A stretch of 64,000 bases of DNA from Capsulimonadaceae bacterium (GTDB taxonomy: Bacteria; Armatimonadota; Armatimonadia; Armatimonadales; Capsulimonadaceae): the NCBI GenBank assembly GCA_031292625.1, contig JARLGU010000032.1, forward strand, positions 1 through 64,000, read 5' to 3'. Positions 25,438 to 35,700 of this stretch are shown piece by piece. Below the pieces are notes generated by a model. The model saw only the letters and a list, made by a program, of their open reading frames with translations. It was not told the origin of the DNA and made no database searches. Each line of letters starts with the position of its first letter. Within the stretch, counting starts at the first letter, position 1. The position numbers and the translations under genes were made by a program.

Positions 25438-28400
25438 GTGTATTTAAGATACAGGCATATATGCTTGATGCTCGGCATCTTCTTGCTCATTTCGGTTGTG
25501 CAATGCGCCGGCGCCGCGTCGACGAACGTCGTTGTGCAAAGAACGGCGTGGAGTTTCGATGCGTCTCAGCTTGAATGGTACGCTGGCGCGAGACCCGATG
25601 AGGAGAAGAAGGCGGGCACGCTGCACGCTGTCAATGGCTGGACGGAGTATCGCTTCGACGTCGGCAAGACCGGTTGGTATGCGCTCTGGGCCGCGGTCGT
25701 TCCTGAGTGGTCACGGGACTGGTTCCTCGACGGTCGCCAGGTCTTCAACCTCAAAGTGAGCCAAAAGGGAGACGTTGATGGCGGAATGGCCAAGGAAGGC
25801 AATCTGTTCCTGACCTCCGGTTCGCACACGCTTCGCTTTCGACGCCTGGGCTTTCCCGGTTGGCTTTGCGCGAAGTGGGAACTGCGCGATGTCGCAGATG
25901 ATCCGCTGGGATGCATCGCGGCGAGCGTGGTAGGCCCGAACGTAATCCGCGCGGGCATGGCGGTCAATATCCGCGTCACGGCCGGTGGTTGTCACGCTGC
26001 TCAATATACGCTGTTTGCTCGTGATGAAGAAACGAACTCGCTGACCCCAGTCGCAAAAGTTGCCTTTCCTGCGTCGAGCATGACAGTGACCCGAGACGTG
26101 CGGATCGTCGTTCCGCATCAGGGCGTCTTCTCCTTGCTACCGCAGGCCGACGGTGTGTTTGGCAAGCCTGCCGACTTGGCGACGGGGCAAATCATCGCAA
26201 TTGATACGCACGGAGCCCCACCCGCTGCGCCGGCATTCTCACGATCGCTCGTAGTCGATATCGACTGCGCCAAACAGATGCCGCTGAGCGAAAAGAATGG
26301 AGCGACGAAGGTTATTGACGCTCCATTCGGCGCGTACCGGCAGTCGTCGGGCGCCGGTGCGAGTGAGAATTGGTGGGCGATGGATGGTTTTTCTTACGCG
26401 TTCGATATTCCGGATGTCGATGGACCGTACCAATTGGAGGTCGATTATCCTGACGACGACCGGCGTACGATGGGCTTTTGGATCAACGACCAGATAGCAG
26501 GCAACCCACCGTCGATTCCGCTTACGGGCGGAGTAGATACGGGCGATCGCTACAGGACGACCAACCGGATGCTAACCCACGTCGCCACGTTCTGGCCGCT
26601 CGGAACGCACATCGTATTTGCGGTCGTCAATTTGAACCACGGCATGACGGCTGCGGCTGCGCGAATCCGGGTTTACAAGCTTGCGAAGGATTTTGGCTCG
26701 GGGCCCGCCGGTCGTGTGGACGGCAGAAAGTTGGGATTTTACTACGAGGAAAGCGGGCGCTGGCTCCTTCACTTTGGTGCTCGGCCCGGCTTGTCCGACG
26801 TGCGCAACAGCATGCTGACGATGGATCGATGGGGGCGTTTTAACCGCTATCTGGGCGCGAACTTAATGTTCCCTACCGTGAACATCTACCAAGACAACCG
26901 TTTCCCGAGCAAGGTTCTCGAAGGCTACTTCAGTTCCACGGACGACCAGTGCCGCATGAACGCGTTGTTCGCCGAAAAATACAGCAGTGCCTACATCCCC
27001 GAACTGCACCTCAGTGGCCAGGCATGGTTTGACAAACACGTTATGGGCGTCTGGTTTGACCCTGCGACTAAGGCTTTGAAGTTTGCCTCCCGGCAGGCGG
27101 AAGACCGTGTCTTGCGGGATAAGGACGGCCGCGCAGGAGTTGGCGACAAGTGCTACTACAATGCGCTGAACTCCGAGGTTCAGGACAAGTATATTGCGGT
27201 AATGGGCGAACTCGCCGATGATCTCGCGGATAGTCCGTCGTTCGCAGGCATTTCGTCCCGGCTGATGCTTGGCTGGCAGTGGCAGGGCTGGAACGCGTTG
27301 CCTGGTTTGAACTGGGGCTACGACGACTGGACGATCGCGCAGTTTGAAAAAGACACGGGCGTACGGGTTCCCGGGACGGCAAATGATCCTGGCCGGTACA
27401 AAAAGCGTTATCTCTTCTTAACGGGGCCTAAGAGCGATGCCTGGATAACATGGCGCTGCAATAAGATCTATGCATATCATCAGCGCATTCTTGCGAGAAT
27501 ACGGCGCGCGAAATCGTCCGCCAAGTTGTTCTTGACGTGGTATGGCCAAGACGAGCATGAAGCCCAAAGCGCCAATACGCTGGTCCAACTTCGCGATGCG
27601 GGGATCGATCCATCGCGTTACGGCGGCGACTCCGCGATCGATATCATTCCAATCATAGCGTACGGTCGTCGATACTCGTCTCCTCTTGCGGATGCGAACC
27701 TCTTTGAACCTCTATTTAACCGAGACGTGAAGTCGTTGGCGCTTTCAAGTCGCGCGGGCATGAGCTATGGCAGTTATTTCGAGGTGGGCGATCCAGGATG
27801 GAAGACATTGGGCGCTAGTAACGAGCGTTTCATGAACGATGTCTGCACACCATCCGGGAGAAATGAGCTGGAGGACTATGCCATCCTCCTCGCCGACAGC
27901 GATTGCGGCTTGCTTGCCGCCGGCGCGTTCGGTCAGATTTACGGGGCTCCAGACTTGATGCGGGAGTTCCTCGCCAGCTATACGAAGCTTCCCGCCCTCC
28001 CATTTACGCCGATGCAATCGGGACGTGATCCAGTCGCTGTTTGGTATCGGCAGTGTTCCGGCGGGTTCTATTTTTATGCGGTGAACCGTGAACATTATCC
28101 TGTAAGTGTCGAGATCACCTTCGCGAAGGCGTCGCAGGTTGTATCGTTGGCGAGCGGCGCCACAGTACCGATGGCTGGCAATGTCCTTCGCGTCAATCTG
28201 CGGCCGTATGAGTTGCAGTCGTTTAGAATTGCCGGTACGGCTTCGATCCGTTCATGCAGCGAATCGATTCCCACGGACGATAAAGCACTTCTAGCATCTC
28301 AGGTCGCGTTTGTGGACGCACTTTCTCCGGGGCTGGTTGACCGTTCAATCGCTCCGGAACTGACTCAATCGGAACGTGACGATTGCTTGAGCTTGATCTC

Positions 28401-30369
28401 AGCCGCTCACGACGCACTGAACGCCGGACGGTACTGGGAGGCGCGGATGGATCTGGAACGTGCGCCGCTCATGAACCTCTATGACATCGCTGGGCACTAT
28501 CCGCCGTCACTGCAATACCGAAAGTCGGCCCGTGGATTTCAGAAGAGCGTGTCGACTTCCGCGCCCCATCTCGTCCCGGATGGAATCATCGGCGACGTGC
28601 GCGGCAAGCTGTCGTCGGTAACAGATCTTTGTTTCGACCGTGCGGGACAGCTCTGGGTCGCAAGCCGGGAACAGGTGATGCTGTTTGACTCCCATGGCCA
28701 GTACCGGAGCTGTGTGCATCTTGCAATGCCATACAGCGTCAACAATGGCGATCCTCGGTGGTGGAATGGCGCATCAATGCCAAGATACCTGTCTGCTGAC
28801 GCATTACGAGCCCTTAGTGATGGCACAATTGCGGCGACGTCGTACTTTTCGCCGCTTATCCGCTATGAGGCGATAACGGGGCGAGTGGTGCAAACGAATG
28901 GCGGCAATGGGATCGCGTTGCCGGGTCATCCTCTGGCATTCGACACCGATTCGCGTGGCGCCTACTATGTCGCCTGTGCGGATACGCCAGCGCAGGCTGG
29001 CGTTTACAAAGTTCAGGCGAACGGAGCGGCGGCGTTCGATTTCCGGCGCGACGGCGAAGTGACGAATAGGCTTTGCGACTTTGCGTCCGCGGGCGTGGCG
29101 GTCGACTCGGCGGGGCACATCTATGCCGGCGATCGCGACGGAGCGCGCATCGTGGTATTCGATCCCGCCGGCAAGCAACTCGAAGAGATCAAATCATCTG
29201 CCGGCAGCATCGGCAAACTCGCCGTCACCGCCGACGGTGCGCGGCTATTCGCGATCGTTGGCGACGGTACCGTTGCAGCGTGGCAACGTGACGTTTCCGC
29301 ACATTATGTCCTGCAGTGGCGCCGCTCTCTCGAAGGGCGAGCTTGCGCGCTCGCCGTGAGCGTTACCGGCACGCTTGCCGTGGGATTCTCTCCTGCTAAG
29401 GATGGGATCGTCGCGCGTAGCTATCGTTATGACTCAAGCGGACCAGTCGCGTGCACGTTCACGATCGCGTCCCCGGGACCAACCTGTCTTGGGGCGGAAC
29501 CGGGGCAAACCACGCTCCAAGAGTACGGGGGCGCGATCTACTATCTGACGTGCGGGAAACTGGTGCAAGTTGAGCCTGGCGAGCGGGACGTTGTGAAGGT
29601 TGTACTCGATTCCCAATTGGATGCGATCTCGTTTGCGTTCGACCTCTCAGGAAATCTATTTATCGCAAGCCGCAACGACTTGCGCGGCAAGCGCGGCGAA
29701 TACGTATGGCGCTCCGCGAAGACCGCTGATGGGTGGAGCGATCCACAGGGGATTACTGGCAGAGACCCTGTGAACACCGACACGATCGCGATGATCCCGT
29801 TCGGCCTCGCTATCGACAATAACGGCATAGTCTTAGTCCGGTCGTCGGACAACACGGATTGGACAACCCTGCGCATCTTTGGCTACGATCCAAACGGGAG
29901 CCGGCGCCAGATTGTAGATGTAACAGGCCTTGGCAGTGTGGCGCCCTGGGAAGGCCATTACGGACTCCATGTCGATCGCCGGACAGGACGGATATTTGTT
30001 GCGAGCGGTCCGTCGCATTCGGTTACATGCGTGAACGCGGATGCGTCTCCTTGTTGGTGTAAGGGCAACAGCGTGGCGCAGCGGCCAGGCGATGTGCCAC
30101 TCAGGGGACCGCGAGGGGTCACGACGGATCGGGAAGGGCGCGTCTGGGTGGCGGATTCGGACGCAAACCGTCTGCTGTGCTTCGATTCCGACGGCAACTA
30201 CCTGGCATCGTTTGGCCGTTTCGGCGGGATCGATGCGCGCGACGGATTCGCTCTGGCCGGGCCGTCTGGGATCGCGACGGTTGCCGGATCCGATGGACGA
30301 GAATGGTTGTACGTTGCCGACACGTTAAACCAGCGCTTAATCAAGTACCGCATTGAAAACGGTCGTTAG
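25438..30369 (+). CDS. Giant secreted hydrolase-like protein with C-terminal NHL-type propeller
   Basis: The 1643-residue product starts at GTG 25438 (MYLRYRHICLMLGIFLLIS), giving a signal peptide of about 27 residues. An ATG at 25468 is an alternative. Residues 30-150 and 265-420 look like beta-sandwich binding modules. Residues 425-950 resemble a TIM-barrel hydrolase, with IPELHLSG around Glu522, GYDDWTIAQFEKDTGVRV near 627-644 and WITWRCNKIYAYHQRI. A helical linker follows, and from about 1080 the protein is an NHL/SMP-30-like propeller (GPRGVTTDREGRVWVADSDA, DTLNQRLIKY). It shares its first 1000 residues in outline with the protein at 32792. I know no named family for the barrel; GHL10- or GH42-like relatives are the nearest guess. 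Confidence 0.75.
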   Translation: MYLRYRHICLMLGIFLLISVVQCAGAASTNVVVQRTAWSFDASQLEWYAGARPDEEKKAGTLHAVNGWTEYRFDVGKTGWYALWAAVVPEWSRDWFLDGRQVFNLKVSQKGDVDGGMAKEGNLFLTSGSHTLRFRRLGFPGWLCAKWELRDVADDPLGCIAASVVGPNVIRAGMAVNIRVTAGGCHAAQYTLFARDEETNSLTPVAKVAFPASSMTVTRDVRIVVPHQGVFSLLPQADGVFGKPADLATGQIIAIDTHGAPPAAPAFSRSLVVDIDCAKQMPLSEKNGATKVIDAPFGAYRQSSGAGASENWWAMDGFSYAFDIPDVDGPYQLEVDYPDDDRRTMGFWINDQIAGNPPSIPLTGGVDTGDRYRTTNRMLTHVATFWPLGTHIVFAVVNLNHGMTAAAARIRVYKLAKDFGSGPAGRVDGRKLGFYYEESGRWLLHFGARPGLSDVRNSMLTMDRWGRFNRYLGANLMFPTVNIYQDNRFPSKVLEGYFSSTDDQCRMNALFAEKYSSAYIPELHLSGQAWFDKHVMGVWFDPATKALKFASRQAEDRVLRDKDGRAGVGDKCYYNALNSEVQDKYIAVMGELADDLADSPSFAGISSRLMLGWQWQGWNALPGLNWGYDDWTIAQFEKDTGVRVPGTANDPGRYKKRYLFLTGPKSDAWITWRCNKIYAYHQRILARIRRAKSSAKLFLTWYGQDEHEAQSANTLVQLRDAGIDPSRYGGDSAIDIIPIIAYGRRYSSPLADANLFEPLFNRDVKSLALSSRAGMSYGSYFEVGDPGWKTLGASNERFMNDVCTPSGRNELEDYAILLADSDCGLLAAGAFGQIYGAPDLMREFLASYTKLPALPFTPMQSGRDPVAVWYRQCSGGFYFYAVNREHYPVSVEITFAKASQVVSLASGATVPMAGNVLRVNLRPYELQSFRIAGTASIRSCSESIPTDDKALLASQVAFVDALSPGLVDRSIAPELTQSERDDCLSLISAAHDALNAGRYWEARMDLERAPLMNLYDIAGHYPPSLQYRKSARGFQKSVSTSAPHLVPDGIIGDVRGKLSSVTDLCFDRAGQLWVASREQVMLFDSHGQYRSCVHLAMPYSVNNGDPRWWNGASMPRYLSADALRALSDGTIAATSYFSPLIRYEAITGRVVQTNGGNGIALPGHPLAFDTDSRGAYYVACADTPAQAGVYKVQANGAAAFDFRRDGEVTNRLCDFASAGVAVDSAGHIYAGDRDGARIVVFDPAGKQLEEIKSSAGSIGKLAVTADGARLFAIVGDGTVAAWQRDVSAHYVLQWRRSLEGRACALAVSVTGTLAVGFSPAKDGIVARSYRYDSSGPVACTFTIASPGPTCLGAEPGQTTLQEYGGAIYYLTCGKLVQVEPGERDVVKVVLDSQLDAISFAFDLSGNLFIASRNDLRGKRGEYVWRSAKTADGWSDPQGITGRDPVNTDTIAMIPFGLAIDNNGIVLVRSSDNTDWTTLRIFGYDPNGSRRQIVDVTGLGSVAPWEGHYGLHVDRRTGRIFVASGPSHSVTCVNADASPCWCKGNSVAQRPGDVPLRGPRGVTTDREGRVWVADSDANRLLCFDSDGNYLASFGRFGGIDARDGFALAGPSGIATVAGSDGREWLYVADTLNQRLIKYRIENGR

Positions 30370-30405
30370 TGAGGCCGGACCAGAAATTTTAAGGGAGTAT
30401 TCGTA

Positions 30406-32757
30406 ATGCATGTAGCGAGTGGATTGACAGACGAACCGCGGCGCACAGAGTGGTTTCGCGACGCGCGCTTTGGGTTGTTCATTCATTGGGGGCTTTATTC
30501 ATTGCTCGCCCGAGAAGCCTGGGTGATGGATAGCGAACAAATCCCGCGCGAGAAGTACAGGGCGTTCGCGGCCGATTTTCATCCGGACGATCTCGATTTC
30601 GACGAATGGGCGCAATTGGCGAAACGCGCGGGAGCGAAGTACGTCGTGTTCACGAGCCGGCACCACGACGGATTCGCGCTCTTCGACAGCAAGGCGAGCG
30701 ATTTCAACTCGATGCAAAGCACGGGGCGGGACTTCGTTCGAGAATATGTCGCGGCGGTTCGGCGAGCCGGTCTCAAGGTTGGACTTTACTATTCGCTAAT
30801 GAGTTGGCAGTTTCCGGCGGTCTACGCCGGGCCGATAGCGGATCCGCCAGGCTGGGAGGCGATGGTGCGTCAGTCGCATGAGCAGGTGCAGGAGCTCATG
30901 TCGAACTACGGTCCAATCGATTTACTCTGGTACGACGGATGCGTCATTCCCGGCGCCTCCGAAAAATCTCGTCTCGCCTCGCGTTGGCGAAGCCGAGGCC
31001 TGAACGCTATGGTGCGCTCCCTGCAGCCGCACATCGTGATCAATGATCGTTCAGGACTTCCCGAGGATTTCGATACGCCGGAACAGCATATCAGTGCTCC
31101 GGGCGGTCGCCGCCTCTGGGAGGCGTGTATGACATTCAACAACCATTGGGGCTACTGCGAGACCGACCACGCGTTCAAGTCCGTGCGAGAGATACTGGCC
31201 TATTTGGTCTACTGCGCCCGCTATCGCGGCAACCTTCTTCTCAATATTGGTCCGCGCGCCGATGGATCGGTTCCCACCGAATGCGTGGACAGGCTTAAAG
31301 TGATTGGTTCATGGCTGGCAACAAACGGCATCGCAATTTACGGCTCGGAACGTCGATCGATCACGGAGCACGAACATCCATCCACCGTTGTGACGGCTAG
31401 GGGAGCCAAGGCGTATGTTCATCTCCTGGATCAAATGGCCGACTCGGCCCACGTCGCCGGGATACGCGGACCAGTTGCCGGCACGCGGATCTTGGGATCC
31501 GATGCGGCCGTGAACGTTACCACACTGCGGGACGGCACCGTGCAGATTACGGGCCTGGCTCAGTCTCGCGAACGGGAATCTGAGCTGCCGCGCGTCGTGG
31601 AGATCGACATGAACGACCGCAGGCGCTTCGGAAAGGTTACTGGGATCTTATCAACGCCGCCAGCGCAAGGTAGAGAGCTAGACGCCACCGTTCCAATTAT
31701 CGGGGCGGATACTGGCCGCGCTGAACCGCCTCGTGGCGTGGTTGCCGAAGCGCGGGAATTCGCTCTGGCAAGCCCCCTCAAGCTGACATTAACGAACGCT
31801 TCTGAGTGGTGTCCTGAATGGGGCGGCCGACAAGTCGCAACGGCTGAGGATCGAACAATAACGGCGCCGTTTCATGTAAACGTTTCAGGCGTTTATGATT
31901 TCGAAATAGGCGTAGTGAACGAATGTGCCGGCAGAATAAGCACATCGATCGACAGCACAATAAGCGCCCATCCCGGTGACGTCGTTCCTGGCGGCTATCC
32001 TGCGACGATCTCACTGAAGCGTATCGTTCTTGCTCAAGGTTGGCACAGTCTTGCGCTGGCCGCGGACACTGGCAATCGCATAGGTGTTTACGGCGTGCGG
32101 CTCAGCGCATGCTGGCAAGGAATCCCCTCCGAACTGTGGGCAACCGCCGGCCCGTACTCCAGCGCGTTCCGCTGGGGCGGGGCAGTATCTACTGTTCGAT
32201 CGGCCCTTCTGACCCCCTACCTGACCGATGAGTACCTTCACCGGCCAGACATCTTCGCAGGCGATGGCGTAGCACCGTCGCAATGGCGCATCGAGAGATC
32301 GCGGCGTGGCGAGCATTCTGCTCAAGGCGTTGAGTATGCGTGCCGTGGGCAAGCGGACGATTGGGGGGTGTGCTATGCGCGCGCGGTAGTCGTAAGCCCC
32401 GATCCGCGCGACGTGGAGATCGCTTTCGGGTGCGATTGGTGGGCTAACTTGACGCTGAATGGGCGTTCTTTGGGATCGGATCGGGCCGCTGAACTTGTCG
32501 CTGAAGATGGCGCCATGTTCTGTGGCCATAAACCGGTCGCGATTGCGTGTCGATTCGATGCGGGCGAGAACGTATTGATCGTGAAGTCGCATCCGGGCCG
32601 GCATGCGCACTGGTTTACCATGTTTATTAACAACCCTGGCGATCTGACGTTCGTCACGCCAATGGAATGGTCTCACTTTCGCCGAGGCGCATTTTACAAA
32701 TATCCGGAGGCGGAGGTCGTTTGTCCGCCCCAGCTTGAGCCGGTCGTCTGCTGTTGA
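30406..32757 (+). CDS. Alpha-L-fucosidase (GH29) with extra C-terminal modules
   Basis: The 783-residue protein begins with the GH29 hallmark WFRDARFGLFIHWGLYS (residues 16-32), then SRHHDGFALFDSKASDFNS (84-102). It carries the nucleophile Asp177 in IDLLWYDGCV, where GH29 enzymes have a WxD motif. GH29 enzymes release alpha-L-fucose with retention. After the catalytic domain and a short beta domain (to about 420), residues 460-783 add modules absent from minimal fucosidases. The last of these (FGCDWWANLTLNGRSL ... INNPGDLTF) resembles the C-terminus of the neighbour at 32792. No signal peptide is visible. GGGAG lies eight bases before the ATG. It points to fucose-containing glycans as substrate of this island. 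Confidence 0.92.
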   Translation: MHVASGLTDEPRRTEWFRDARFGLFIHWGLYSLLAREAWVMDSEQIPREKYRAFAADFHPDDLDFDEWAQLAKRAGAKYVVFTSRHHDGFALFDSKASDFNSMQSTGRDFVREYVAAVRRAGLKVGLYYSLMSWQFPAVYAGPIADPPGWEAMVRQSHEQVQELMSNYGPIDLLWYDGCVIPGASEKSRLASRWRSRGLNAMVRSLQPHIVINDRSGLPEDFDTPEQHISAPGGRRLWEACMTFNNHWGYCETDHAFKSVREILAYLVYCARYRGNLLLNIGPRADGSVPTECVDRLKVIGSWLATNGIAIYGSERRSITEHEHPSTVVTARGAKAYVHLLDQMADSAHVAGIRGPVAGTRILGSDAAVNVTTLRDGTVQITGLAQSRERESELPRVVEIDMNDRRRFGKVTGILSTPPAQGRELDATVPIIGADTGRAEPPRGVVAEAREFALASPLKLTLTNASEWCPEWGGRQVATAEDRTITAPFHVNVSGVYDFEIGVVNECAGRISTSIDSTISAHPGDVVPGGYPATISLKRIVLAQGWHSLALAADTGNRIGVYGVRLSACWQGIPSELWATAGPYSSAFRWGGAVSTVRSALLTPYLTDEYLHRPDIFAGDGVAPSQWRIERSRRGEHSAQGVEYACRGQADDWGVCYARAVVVSPDPRDVEIAFGCDWWANLTLNGRSLGSDRAAELVAEDGAMFCGHKPVAIACRFDAGENVLIVKSHPGRHAHWFTMFINNPGDLTFVTPMEWSHFRRGAFYKYPEAEVVCPPQLEPVVCC

Positions 32758-32791
32758 TAATTGCCGCCGAGTAGGCGGAAAGGGAGATCTG

Positions 32792-35700
32792 ATGGTTCGA
32801 TTTTGTTTGATTGCGATCGGAGTTCTCATGAGTACGTTCGTTTCCGCAAACCAAACGTCCGCATCCTCGGAACGGGCTTTGACAATCGATGCGACGGCTT
32901 ATTCCCGCTACCACTTGGTCGAAGCGTGTGACAAGCCTGCGCGGCCCGAGGTGAGCGTCATTCCGAAAATACGCTCCACGCACTCACTGCTTGGAGAGGG
33001 CTGGGTGGATTACGATTTCGTCGTTCCGGCCAGCGGTTGGTACGCGGTGGGCTTCGGCGGCGTGACCGATGCGTCCGACCACGATTTCTATATCGACAGC
33101 GTACATATCTATGGCGGATTTGGCGGCAAAATTGCCAACGCTTGGTTAGGAGCCGGGTCACACGTACTTCGCGTTCAGAGATACACCTATTCTGGACTTG
33201 CACCGTTCGCGTCGTTCACGATCACAGCTTCTGCCGGCGCCGTCGCCAGTTCCGTACGAGTCGAGCCGGAGAACACGAGCCTCATTTTCCGCGTGGGTGA
33301 GGCACTGAAGCTGAACGTTCACACAGGGGGGCGCACATCGGCAGGCGCCTTGACCGTTTGGGTCAAAGAGGCCAACACGGACGCCGTAATCAGAACATAC
33401 AGCGTCGTGCTGCCGGCTGCATCGAACGAAGTCATACAACGCCTAACGATTCCGTACGCGAAGGAAGGCCTGTATTATGTTACGTTTGGCGATGCCGGCA
33501 AACCGGTCGCCGCATCCGATGTACGCGAGATCGAGTACCTTGTTGTTGATACGACGCATAACGACCAGCCTGTTGGCGGCGACATCAAAAGGACGCTGAT
33601 CAAGCAGATAGACTGCGGGGCGACGCCTCCGGATTATGCGGGAGGAATCACCAATGCTATCCACACTCCCATAGGCGTCTACAGGCAATCGGGTGATCGA
33701 GGATACCTGCAGAGCAAGGATTTCCACTGGTTTACTTACCGTTTGGATGTTCCCGAAGCGCAAAAGCCGTATGTCGTGGAGGTCGACTATCCCGATGACG
33801 ATTGCCGGACGTTTGGCATCGCACTGATGGAGAGGAACATGATGGATTATCCTCCTGTCGGCGGTGTCGACAGCGGAGGGGTGTTCTCTCTCTCGCACGA
33901 GATGCAGACGCAAAGCTTCATCTACTATCCGCGCGGCAAGGAAGTCGTAATCTCGTTCATCAATACAAGAGATGGTCGAACCGCGGCGGCTGCCCGTATC
34001 AGGCTTTACTCTGTCCACGCGCCGATCCCGGCTCTTGGGACCCCACGGGAGGGCGGTCGAAGTTTTGGCAGCTGGTTGGAAGAGGGAGATCGGTGGGCTA
34101 CGTTCTACGGCGCTCCCGACAAGTCGTTGAACGGCTACGTCGTCAGCATGAACCGGTGGGCTCAGGTCGCGCGCTATATGGGGCTCGACACCCTCTCCCC
34201 GACTGTGAACATCTATCAGAACGTTCTGTTTCCAACCACGTATTTCGATGGCTATTTTCGCCCGGCCGGCGGTGCTCGCGATCCGATGCCGCTCGATGTA
34301 GTCCGCTTGCTACTTCTCGTTTGCGAAAAGTACGAATTGAAGTTGCTACCAGAGTTTCATCCTTGTGGCAACGCCTACCATCTGCACGACTACGATGCGA
34401 AGTACGCGTCGTATCCCGACCCACAACCGCAGCGTATTGTGGGAAAGGATGGGCAGGTCGGTCATAGCAACTTTGAACCGTATTACAATCCTATTTATCC
34501 GGACAATCGACAATGGTACATCGGAATGCTTGGCGAATTTGCGGACCAGTACAAAGACTCCGCTGCACTGGATGGAGTTAGCTTGCGTGTTATGGGATGG
34601 GTGGGTGAAGGCCACAACGGATATCCGTCGCTCAAATGGGGATACGAGGACTATACTGTCCACCTTTTCGAAAAGCAAACCGGTACTCGGGTTCAAGTAA
34701 AAGATACCGATCCCGAGCGGTTCCGCAAGCGCTATGATTGGCTGATGGCGAAGTGCAAGGCAAAATGGATCGACTGGCGGTGCGATCAGGTCGTCAAGCT
34801 CTATGCTGACATTCGCGATCGTGTTCGGAAGGCGCGGCCAAATCTGTTCGTGGTTTCGCCTATCCATCCCGAGCTAGACGGCACATATTATGATGAAAAA
34901 GAGCGCTTCTTTACAACCCACGACTATTCTGAACTGCTTCGCGAGTGCGGCTACGACACGCGAAAGATGGCGGCCCTCGATGGCGTTTTCTTCCTGAATG
35001 CCTTCCATTATTACGGTCGCCGGCAGTCCGAAGCCGTTTCCGAGCAGGCGTCGCGTGACATGCTGCTCAATCCCGCGGCGAAAAAGGCGCTTATCGTAAA
35101 CACAAACCGCACAGGTTATCTATTCAGCAACGGTTACTTTGAGGCGAACCAAAAGATCAAGCCCGCGGACATGGGGCTTGCCGGAGTGAAGCCTGGCGGC
35201 TGGGTCGCATTGGTAAACCCGGCTGGACGCCACTACCTTGAACGGTACGCGCTGTCGGTCGCCGAGGGAGACGCCTCGATGATCCTCGATGGCGGCGAAG
35301 GCTATCTGGGCGGACAGCCTCTCCTCCGCGAATTCCTAGCGGAATACCGGCAACTGCCGGTCGCACGGTTTATGCCGAGGCCGGACGCGACCGATCCTGT
35401 GTCCGTTTGGCAGCTCAACGATCGCAAGCGATTCTGGTTCTACGCGGTGAATCGCGAGCGGTATCCAATTCGTGTCGCGATCCACTTGTCCGGGGCGGGC
35501 GTCGTCACGCGGCCCGCATTGGCCGAGACTGTGCCCGCGAAAAACGGCATCATCGAGATCGTTCTTGCGCCGTATCAGATGGCCGTATGGAAATGTGCGC
35601 CGACACGCGCCATTGCGACAGTGGACGTTGCGGTCCCGCGCGAGGCGAAGGAGCGAGCGACGGCGATGGTTCTTTGGATCGAGAGGTTTGACGCGTCGGT